Positions 41,475 through 48,636 of a stretch of DNA of 64,000 bases are shown one piece after another. Positions within the stretch are counted from its first letter, which is position 1, and each line of letters starts with the position of its first letter. Source of the stretch: an uncultured Pseudomonadota bacterium (lineage in GTDB: Bacteria; Myxococcota_A; UBA9160; PR03); assembly GCA_900696485.1 (NCBI GenBank), contig CAADGG010000022.1, forward strand, positions 1 through 64,000. The letters run 5' to 3'. The notes under the pieces were generated by a model, which was not told the DNA's origin, did not search any database, and worked only from the letters and a program-made list of their open reading frames with translations. A program made the position numbers and the translations under genes.

Positions 41475-43202
41475 CTATCGGATCTCGATCCAGACCGGGG
41501 GCAGCAACAACGCGCCCCCTTCGGCCACGGCGCCGAACCAGGCGGAAACCCGGCCGCCGGCGTCCGGCCAGTGCCCGGCATCGAACGGCAGCGCGGACCG
41601 GGCTGCGTGCACCGCCGAGAGCCGAAGGCTCTCCGCGATCTGCTCGGCGAGCGGTCTCGGCGGCGGGTACACCGCGAGCCCCACGTCCGCGTCCTCATCG
41701 ATGCCGGCGCGCTGCTTGGCCACCCGGACCGCCGCGCGCAGGCCGCCGAGCCGATCGACGAGTCCGTGTTCGACGGCCTGCTCTCCGGTCCAGACGCGCC
41801 CCTGCGCGACGACGTCCACCTGCGGCACCTCGAGCCCGCGCCCCTCGCCGACGCGGTCCAGGAACAGCTCGTAGACGCGGCCGACTTCGCGTTCGAGCCA
41901 CTCCTCGGTATCGGCGGAGAGCGGCGGCGTGGCGAGATTCAGTTCGGCGTGCGGGGCGCGCTCCATCGTCTCGGTGGCGACGCCGAAGCGCGCCAGGAAC
42001 GCGCCGAAGGACGGCCGCACGGCAAACACGCCGATCGAGCCGGTGATCGTGCCCGGCTGCGCCACCACGGCATCCGCGGCCGAGCCGAGGTAGTAGCCGC
42101 CTGATGCCGCGTAGTCCGAGAACGACGCCACCACCGGTTTGTGCGCGCGTGCGGCCCGGACCGCGCGCCAGATCGTCTCCGACGGGAAGGAGCCGCCTCC
42201 GGGGCTGTCGATGCGGAGCACGATCGCCTGCACCGAATCATCTTCGGCCGCCGTCTCGAGCGCCTTCGCCACGGTGTCGGCAGCGGCCACCGGTTGCCCG
42301 GTCCGCGTCGCCTGGCCCTCGCCCTGGACGACCGTGCCGCTGGCGTAGACGAGCGCGAACGTCGCGACCGGATCGAAACCGACCGACGCCGCGTCGATCG
42401 CCGCGTAGTCGTCCCCCTCCACCACCGGCGGCGCGCCGAGCGTCTCGATCAGCTCGTCGCGGCTGCTCTCGCCGTCGACCAGAGCGAGCGCCTTCAGCGT
42501 CTCCGGCCGCGAGGAGGCCAGCGCCAGCGCCCGGCGCACGTCCTGTGCGGAGAGCCCGCGCGCCTCGGCGATCCCCGACACGAATTGCGTGTCGATGGAG
42601 TCGAGCAACGACGCGGCCTGCTCGCGGTACGGGGCGCTCATCTCGTGGCCGGTGAGCTGCTCGGCGGCGCCTTTGTACTTCCCCGCCTTGCCGACGGCGA
42701 CCGCGATGTCGTAACGCTCCCAGACGCCGCCGAGGAACATGTGCTCTTCGGCGAGACCGATCAGCGGCGGTCCGCTACCGGGCTGCAGATAGACCTGTTC
42801 GGCGGCACTCGCGACGTAGTACTCGAGATTGGCGCCGAACCCGGCGACCCCCAGCAGCGCCACCGGGTGACGGCCGGCCTCGCGCAGATCCTGGATCGCG
42901 TCGCGCAGCTCCTGCGCCTTGGCCCAGCCGATCTCGAGATCGCCGATCTCGAGCACTACGTGGGCCAGGCGCTCGTCGCGCTGCGCCTTGCGCAGCTCCG
43001 AGAGCACGCTCAACAACGAGCGGCGCTGTACGCCGAGCAGGCGGGCGATCGGCGGGGCATCGGGAGCATCGACGAGTTCGCCCTCGAGGCGCAGCACCAG
43101 GGCGCTGCCCGGATCGACTCCCGGCTGGCGGGCGCGCTGCACCAGCCACCCGATCCCCAACAGCACGAGGATCGCCAGCAGTGTCCAACGCAGCGTCCGC
43201 AT
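41475..43202 (-). CDS. sppA: Signal peptide peptidase SppA, long (67K) type
   Basis: The 575-residue membrane protease has an N-terminal anchor (LRWTLLAILVLLGIGWLV), and two SppA repeats. The general-base Lys is in the N-terminal half (GKAGKYKGAAEQLTG, about residue 195) and the nucleophile Ser in the C-terminal half (SDYAASGGYYLGSAAD, about 368), the arrangement known for E. coli SppA. VLRIDSPGGGSFPSE and GTITGSIGVF are also typical. It degrades remnant signal peptides in the membrane. Start lies 27 nt from the divergent thiolase gene, with GAGGAG upstream. Confidence 0.9.
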   Translation of the reverse strand: MRTLRWTLLAILVLLGIGWLVQRARQPGVDPGSALVLRLEGELVDAPDAPPIARLLGVQRRSLLSVLSELRKAQRDERLAHVVLEIGDLEIGWAKAQELRDAIQDLREAGRHPVALLGVAGFGANLEYYVASAAEQVYLQPGSGPPLIGLAEEHMFLGGVWERYDIAVAVGKAGKYKGAAEQLTGHEMSAPYREQAASLLDSIDTQFVSGIAEARGLSAQDVRRALALASSRPETLKALALVDGESSRDELIETLGAPPVVEGDDYAAIDAASVGFDPVATFALVYASGTVVQGEGQATRTGQPVAAADTVAKALETAAEDDSVQAIVLRIDSPGGGSFPSETIWRAVRAARAHKPVVASFSDYAASGGYYLGSAADAVVAQPGTITGSIGVFAVRPSFGAFLARFGVATETMERAPHAELNLATPPLSADTEEWLEREVGRVYELFLDRVGEGRGLEVPQVDVVAQGRVWTGEQAVEHGLVDRLGGLRAAVRVAKQRAGIDEDADVGLAVYPPPRPLAEQIAESLRLSAVHAARSALPFDAGHWPDAGGRVSAWFGAVAEGGALLLPPVWIEIR

Positions 43203-43215
43203 CGAATCTCCTCGC

Positions 43216-43221
43216 TATGAT
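43216..43221 (+). promoter_or_regulatory. Near-consensus -10 box between sppA and the thiolase gene
   Basis: TATGAT at 43216-43221 lies 8 nt before the GTG of the thiolase-like gene, which implies a leaderless or nearly leaderless transcript. The same bases on the other strand (ATCATA) are 14 nt upstream of sppA. No clear -35 box is visible for either direction. Confidence 0.35.
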
Positions 43222-43229
43222 GGTCGTCC

Positions 43230-44906
43230 GTGGCTCGCGACGTGTACATCGCCGCGGTCGGCCTGACCAAGGTCGACCTGACTGGCCGGATCTTCGCCTC
43301 GGTCTTCGACCTGTTCGCCGAAGCCTACCAGCGGGCCCTCGAAGAGTCGCCCGCGCGCAGCTTCGAGGCCCTCCAGGTCGGCATCATGGACAGCGAGGAG
43401 TTCGAGAACCGCGCCAATGTGGCCGCCAAGATAGCCGACCGCCTGGGCCTGACCGGGATTCCCGCCATCCGCTCCGAGACCGCCTCGTCGACCGGCGCCG
43501 CTGCCCTGCACGAGGCCTGCTACAAGGTTGCGTCGGGTCAGTGCGAAACCGTGCTGGTGCTGGCAGGCGAGCGGATGAAGAACGTCACGACCGAGGTCGC
43601 CACGGCGATCATGTCGAAGACGATCGATCCGGCCGAACGGAACTTCGGCTTTACGATGCCGGCCCTGATCGCGCTGGTGACGCAGGCCTGGCTGGCCGAG
43701 CGACGGCTGCGCGGCAAGCCGGTGGCCGACCTGCTGGCCCGGCTGATGGTGCGGGCCCATGCCCTCGGTGCGGCGAATCCGCTGGCGGCGTTCCACGGCC
43801 GGCCCGAGTCGCTCGACGCCTACTTCGACACCACCCGGAACCTGCCCGTGGCGACGCCGCTGCTGCGCAAGGATTGCTCACCGATCTGCGACGGGGCCGC
43901 CTGCGTCGTGCTGACGGCGCGGCCGCAGGCCGTGAAGATCGCCGGCCTCGGATCCGCGACGGAAACCAGCTCGATCCTCGATCGCCGGCATCTGTCCGGC
44001 ATGGATGCGACGCGCGCCGCCGCTCGTGTCGCGTACTGGCGCGCCGGCATCGCGCGGCCGCGCGACGTCGAGGGCTTGTACGTCGAGTGTCACGATGCCT
44101 TCAACAGCCTGCTGCCGATCAGCCTCACGGACCTGGGACTCGTCGAACCGGGAGAGGCGATCGAGGCCCTGGTGGGGAGTCTCAAGCAGGAGCCCAAGGA
44201 TCCGCTCGAACACCCGGTGACGGGCCGGCACGGCCGCTTGCCGGTGAATTTCTCGGGCGGACTCAAGGCGCGCGGCCATCCGGTCGGCGGCACGGGGCTG
44301 TTCCAGATCGCCGAGTGCTACCTGCAGCTCGCCGGGCGCTTCCCGAATCCGCACGCGCAGGTGCCCGGCGCGAAGGTCGGCATCGCACACTCGATCGGCG
44401 GACCCGGCAACAACGTGTACGTCACGGTGATCGAGCGCAGCGACTCGAAACGCACGCCCGCGGCGGCTCCGCGCCCGCCGCTGTCGTTCCGCTCGGCCGG
44501 GCCGGCGAACCTCAGCGAGGAGCGCGAGCGGCTGCCCGGCGGGCGCGCGTTGCTCGAGGCGTTCACCAGCATCCACGTGACGAGCGGCCACCGGCCCGGT
44601 CCGGTGCACGTCGGGCTCGTACGCATCGACGGCCGGCGCGCATTCGCCAAGCTCGATCATCCCCCCGGCGAGGGAGAGCCGGCGGAGTCCGCACTGGCGG
44701 GCCAGCACGTGAAGCTGCTGCTGAAGGACGACGGCGACCAGTACTTCCAGATCCCGCGCGGCCGCGGCTTCGACCTCGCCCGGCTCGTCGAGCGCGTGCG
44801 AGCGCGCGTCCGAGTCTCCCGCACCGCGGCCGCGGACGATGACGCCGCCGCCGTCAAGAAAGGGGCCGGGTTGGATTCGTCAACTTTTCCCGATGGGAAA
44901 AGTTGA
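43230..44906 (+). CDS. SCPx/thiolase-like protein with C-terminal OB-type domain and repeat-derived tail
   Basis: The 558-residue protein has a thiolase fold (residues about 1-405) and a C-terminal part (about 420-530) that resembles the OB-fold proteins usually paired with SCPx-type thiolases. At the place of the nucleophile Cys it reads SETASSTGAAALHEA, so the Cys appears replaced by Ser; HDAFN and the GHPVGGTG His are present. Condensing or cleaving activity is thus uncertain. The last 18 residues (AVKKGAGLDSSTFPDGKS) come from the palindrome at 44853-44933, which also gives the TGA. GTG start, no obvious leader. Confidence 0.78.
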   Translation: MARDVYIAAVGLTKVDLTGRIFASVFDLFAEAYQRALEESPARSFEALQVGIMDSEEFENRANVAAKIADRLGLTGIPAIRSETASSTGAAALHEACYKVASGQCETVLVLAGERMKNVTTEVATAIMSKTIDPAERNFGFTMPALIALVTQAWLAERRLRGKPVADLLARLMVRAHALGAANPLAAFHGRPESLDAYFDTTRNLPVATPLLRKDCSPICDGAACVVLTARPQAVKIAGLGSATETSSILDRRHLSGMDATRAAARVAYWRAGIARPRDVEGLYVECHDAFNSLLPISLTDLGLVEPGEAIEALVGSLKQEPKDPLEHPVTGRHGRLPVNFSGGLKARGHPVGGTGLFQIAECYLQLAGRFPNPHAQVPGAKVGIAHSIGGPGNNVYVTVIERSDSKRTPAAAPRPPLSFRSAGPANLSEERERLPGGRALLEAFTSIHVTSGHRPGPVHVGLVRIDGRRAFAKLDHPPGEGEPAESALAGQHVKLLLKDDGDQYFQIPRGRGFDLARLVERVRARVRVSRTAAADDDAAAVKKGAGLDSSTFPDGKS

Positions 44907-44933
44907 CGAATCCAACCCGGCCCCTTTCTTGAC
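44853..44933. repeat. A-type REP-like element, full perfect palindrome shared by two convergent genes
   Basis: Arm 1 (44853-44891, 39 nt) begins GTCAAGAAAGGGGCCGG and ends TTTTCCC; the loop is GAT; arm 2 (44895-44933) is the exact reverse complement, and the symmetry extends three more bases on both sides (GCC/GGC). The thiolase gene and the convergent reductase gene both run through one arm and stop at the TGA of the opposite arm. Confidence 0.93.
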
Positions 44934-45935
44934 GGCGCGGAGCCAGGTGATCGTGTCGTCGAGGGTGTCGCGGGCGGGGCGCAGGCGGTAGCCGAGATCC
45001 GCTTCCGCGTAGAGCGAACGCAGCGCCCAGTGATGCGCGGCCATCTCGACGACGACGGGATCCGGCAGCCAGTGCGGCGGCTGGCCGAGCAGGCGCGCGC
45101 CGAGGCCCTCGACGAGGCTCGCGAGCGCGTGCGCGGGCCCGTACGGCAGCGTCCAGCGCGGGCCCGGCACCCCGGAGAGCGCGGCGATCTGCGCGAAGAA
45201 CTCCTCGATGCCGCAGACATGGCCGGGCAGGTGGTAGACCGGCTGCACGTCGGGCCGCTCGAGCGCGACGAGCAGCGCCGCCGCGGCGTCGCGCACGTCG
45301 CCGAACGCGATGCCCCCGCGGACCACGAACGGCAGCTTGCGCTCGAGGACCTTCTGCACGTTGCGGGTCGAGCGAAAACGATGATCCCCCGGGCCCAGCA
45401 GGATCGGCGGGCGGACGAAGACCAGCTCGACGCCGAGTTCGTCGGCCAGCGCGCGGGCGCGGCGCTCCATCTCGATCTTCGAGGCGTAGTAGGGCCAGCG
45501 CGCGACGGTGGCCTCACAGAACGGGGACTTCTCGTCCGCGGCCTCGTCCGCACTGCGGAAGCAGGCCACCGTGCCGCTGGTCGACACCACGACGAGACGG
45601 CAGCGCTGTGCAGCGGCGAGCCGCACCATCGCGAGCGTGCCATCGACGTTGACACGGCGCATGTCGCCCGGATCGTGTCGGGAATGTTGCACGACGGCGG
45701 CGAGGTGGGCGATGCCGCCGAGCGCCGGTAGCTGCTGTGTCCATGACGACGGCTCGGTCACGGAGCCCTCGACGAGCGAGACATCGCCGAGCGCCGCCGT
45801 CCAGTCGGCGCGACGCCACGCATCGGCCGTGCGCACCAGCGCCAGCATCGGCTGCGGTGCGGTGCGCAAGACGTTGGCCTCGAGCAGATGGCGACCGACG
45901 AAGCCGGACGCGCCGGTCACGAGCAGCGGTTTCAT
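44880..45935 (-). CDS. NAD(P)-dependent reductase/epimerase of the ether-lipid gene set (3-beta-HSD type SDR)
   Basis: The 351-residue extended SDR has LLVTGASGFVGRHLLEANVL at the N-terminus, VVVSTSGTVACF, and YYASKIEMERRA (Tyr-x3-Lys) near residue 160. Extended SDRs of this group reduce or isomerise ketones or sugar nucleotides. Its start overlaps the stop of the FAR/acyltransferase gene (ATGA), so it is the third gene of that operon; I infer it may reduce alkyl- or acyl-DHAP, but this is not shown. The last 18 residues (AVKKGAGLDSSTFPIGKS) are read from the palindrome at 44853-44933. Confidence 0.75.
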   Translation of the reverse strand: MKPLLVTGASGFVGRHLLEANVLRTAPQPMLALVRTADAWRRADWTAALGDVSLVEGSVTEPSSWTQQLPALGGIAHLAAVVQHSRHDPGDMRRVNVDGTLAMVRLAAAQRCRLVVVSTSGTVACFRSADEAADEKSPFCEATVARWPYYASKIEMERRARALADELGVELVFVRPPILLGPGDHRFRSTRNVQKVLERKLPFVVRGGIAFGDVRDAAAALLVALERPDVQPVYHLPGHVCGIEEFFAQIAALSGVPGPRWTLPYGPAHALASLVEGLGARLLGQPPHWLPDPVVVEMAAHHWALRSLYAEADLGYRLRPARDTLDDTITWLRAVKKGAGLDSSTFPIGKS

Positions 45936-48619
45936 CGCGGGCCCTCCTCGACGGGGAGACCGATCGTCTCACACGCAGCAGCGTAGCGGAGCAGTTCGGC
46001 GGCGCGCGGGCCGAAGCTCCACGAGGCGCCGCGATCGGCGCGCACCAGCAGGCCGCCCTCGGCGAGCTCTTCGTAGAGCGCTTCGAGGTCCGGCAGATGG
46101 GCGGCCGGCAGCCGGCGTGCCAGCTCGGCCGGCGCCGGCAGCGACGCCCCCGCGTCGGCGAGCAGCGCGCGCACGCCGGCGACCTTCGCCGCGCACACCG
46201 GATCGAAGAGCGCGCGGACCACCGAGCGCACGCGGGCATCGGCCAACTCCGCCTGCGCATCGATCGCGGCGCCGCGCGCGCCCCACGACTGGCGGCGCAC
46301 ATGCGCTTCGATGCCCGGGTTGCCGGCGTAGGCGAGCGCCGCCTCGGCCAGGAACCACGGCGCGATGTGCTCGCGCAAGCAGCGCTCGGTGACCGCGTGG
46401 ACCGGCTGTCGGCGAGGGGGCCCATCGAGCACGTGGCCGCCGCGGCGCACGATCGCCTCGCGCAGCCACGCGAGGTCGACGCCGGCCGGCGCCGTCGCCG
46501 CGAGGAACGCGCGCAGATGGTGCGTCGTCGCCACGGTGTGGGCCTGGAGCTCCGCGATGAGCTGGCGGCTCAGGTCGTGCACGTCGCTCTCGAGATCGAG
46601 CCGGATCGGGCGGCCACACGCGATATGGGCGTGGCCGAGCTCGACGTCGCCGCGCAACAGCCGGCCGGTCCAGCGAAGCAGATCTCGCAGCCGCATCGAC
46701 GGCTTCGGCGCGCCGCGCAGCTCGTCGAGGAAGCTCGCCTCTTCCGGCACGTGGTCGTAGCTGATCGCGATCGGCAGCAGCGCGCACGGTCGGCCGGTCG
46801 CCTGCAAGCTGCGCAGCAGCCCGCGGCGCGGCTCGAGGAAGCGCCGCGACCGGCTGCGCTGTCCTTCGAGGAAGAACTCGAGCACGCAGCCCTCCCGAAC
46901 CAGGCGGCCGACGGTTTGCGTCAGGCGCTTGTCCTCGTGCCCCTGCCCGCGCACCAGATAGAACGCGTGCAGACGCCGGAACAGCCAACCGAGCAACGGG
47001 ATCCGCGCGAACTCCGACGCGGCGGCGACGTGCGGGATCGGGATGCCGAGGTCCGGACGCGCGAAACACAGATACGAGAGCAGCACGAAGTCCAGATAGC
47101 TGCGGTGGGATGGCACCAGCATCCGGCGCGCATCGCGCGGCAGCCCCGCGAGCGCCGTCCGGAACGAGGCCTCGTCGACACTGACGCACTCGTGGGAGCG
47201 CGCCAGCGTCGCGTCGACCAGAACGCTGGCCAGACGCAGGAAGCCGTTGCCGTGGGGCTGGCGCAGCGCCCACCCGATCCGGCCGCCATCTCGCGCGTGG
47301 ACGCGGCCGGCGACCGGCACCGTCCGCTCGTCCCCACCGAGCAGGTGCCGCCAGACGCCGCGGCATACGGTCTCGAGGTAGGCGCCCGGCTCGAAGTCCC
47401 GCGCGTCGAGTGGCACCGACGAGACGAACCGGAAGCTGTGATGCGTGAAATACGCGAAGCGCCGGCTCGTCTCGGCGATCGCATCGGCCCAACCCTCGCC
47501 GGCCGCGCGCCGGCCGTGATGGCGCCGGTGCGCGAGGCGCCAGCGCCAGCCGTCGGGGCCGAGGTAGCGCACGCGCGGCGGCGGAGCCCCCGGCCGCGCA
47601 TGGCGCTCGAAGAACGGTCCGACGCGCTGCTGACACATCCGGAGCGTCGGGCTGAGCTCCCAGCCGGACGTGAGATGCAGAATGGGAGGCGCCGGAGTCG
47701 GAGCTTCGGCACGGACGGCGTCCGGACGCACCGCGGGGGCGCGAAACGCCGCCTCGACGATGCGTTCGGCGACGGCGTCGACCGGCACCAGGTCGAGGCG
47801 CGCTTCCGGCCGCGCCAGCACGACGCGCATGCGTCCGCTGCCGATCCCGACGGCGAACAGCGCGAACGCCGCCGCGCTGTCGATCCAGCCCGGAAACGGC
47901 CGGCGCTGACTCGCGGCGATGATGCTGGGCCGTACCAGCACCAGCGGCAGCGCGCCGCGCCGGCGCGCCAGCAGGTGCTCGGCCAACGACTTCGTCAGCG
48001 TGTAGGTGTTCGGGTGGCCCGACTCGGCGAGCAGCGCCGCCTCGGCCACGGGCGCGTCATGGCGACCGGCGCGAATCGCGTCGTAGACCCGATCGGGATC
48101 CCACGGCAGCGGCGCCAGGCGCTCCTCGACCGGCGTCTCGGCGCCGGGGTGCGGCGTCACGTACGCCGTCGAGACGGAGACCAGCGCGGCGAGCCTCGGG
48201 AAGCCGCGCGCCAGCTCGAGCACGTGCAGAGCGCTCGTGGCGTTGGCGGCCGTCGCCTGTGCGATCGGGAGATCGAACTCGACGGACGCTGCACAATGGA
48301 TCACGTGCGTCACGGACGACGCCAGGGCGGCCCGCCGCGCGGCCTCGATGCCGGCATCCGGGCGCTCGCAATCGCCGGCGATCACCGCGACCCGATCGGC
48401 CCAGCCGGCGGGCAGCTCCGCGAAGCACGCCGATGGCAGCAGCTCCTCGCGCCACCGGTCGGCCACGGCGGTCCCGCCGCGCGGCCGCAGCAGCACGTGG
48501 ACGCGCGCAAGGCCGAGCTGCTCACGGCGCCGCAGCAGCTCGTACAGCACCACCTTGCCGAGGAACCCCGTCGCGCCGGTCAGCAGGACTTCGGTGTCGT
48601 TCGTGCCTCGTCGCTGCAC
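45932..48619 (-). CDS. Fatty acyl-CoA reductase fused to GNPAT/PlsB-like acyltransferase
   Basis: An 895-residue two-domain protein. Residues 1 to about 330 are a FAR/male-sterility type NAD-binding domain: EVLLTGATGFLGKVVLYELL, HCAASVEFDLP, SVSTAYVTPH, and the catalytic YTLTKSLAEHLL (Tyr-x3-Lys). Residues about 400-895 are a glycerol-3-phosphate/DHAP acyltransferase: VPSHRSYLDFVLLSY (H-x4-D, about 502), EFFLEGQRSRSRR (about 578) and LLPIAISYDHVPEE, the latter very like eukaryotic GNPAT. It would make fatty alcohol and acyl-DHAP, the two substrates of the AGPS encoded just upstream. GTG at 48619 follows a G-rich ribosome site. Some membrane proteins of wax or lipid synthesis combine related domains differently. 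Confidence 0.8.
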   Translation of the reverse strand: MQRRGTNDTEVLLTGATGFLGKVVLYELLRRREQLGLARVHVLLRPRGGTAVADRWREELLPSACFAELPAGWADRVAVIAGDCERPDAGIEAARRAALASSVTHVIHCAASVEFDLPIAQATAANATSALHVLELARGFPRLAALVSVSTAYVTPHPGAETPVEERLAPLPWDPDRVYDAIRAGRHDAPVAEAALLAESGHPNTYTLTKSLAEHLLARRRGALPLVLVRPSIIAASQRRPFPGWIDSAAAFALFAVGIGSGRMRVVLARPEARLDLVPVDAVAERIVEAAFRAPAVRPDAVRAEAPTPAPPILHLTSGWELSPTLRMCQQRVGPFFERHARPGAPPPRVRYLGPDGWRWRLAHRRHHGRRAAGEGWADAIAETSRRFAYFTHHSFRFVSSVPLDARDFEPGAYLETVCRGVWRHLLGGDERTVPVAGRVHARDGGRIGWALRQPHGNGFLRLASVLVDATLARSHECVSVDEASFRTALAGLPRDARRMLVPSHRSYLDFVLLSYLCFARPDLGIPIPHVAAASEFARIPLLGWLFRRLHAFYLVRGQGHEDKRLTQTVGRLVREGCVLEFFLEGQRSRSRRFLEPRRGLLRSLQATGRPCALLPIAISYDHVPEEASFLDELRGAPKPSMRLRDLLRWTGRLLRGDVELGHAHIACGRPIRLDLESDVHDLSRQLIAELQAHTVATTHHLRAFLAATAPAGVDLAWLREAIVRRGGHVLDGPPRRQPVHAVTERCLREHIAPWFLAEAALAYAGNPGIEAHVRRQSWGARGAAIDAQAELADARVRSVVRALFDPVCAAKVAGVRALLADAGASLPAPAELARRLPAAHLPDLEALYEELAEGGLLVRADRGASWSFGPRAAELLRYAAACETIGLPVEEGPR

Positions 48620-48636
48620 GATCCCCCCCGTCCGGA

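Noticed and set aside
25238..44933. Repeats considered as a CRISPR array or integron attC sites
   Set aside because: Copies are scattered over 20 kb with whole genes between them, lack regular spacers, and show neither the GTTRRRY core nor an integrase or cas gene.
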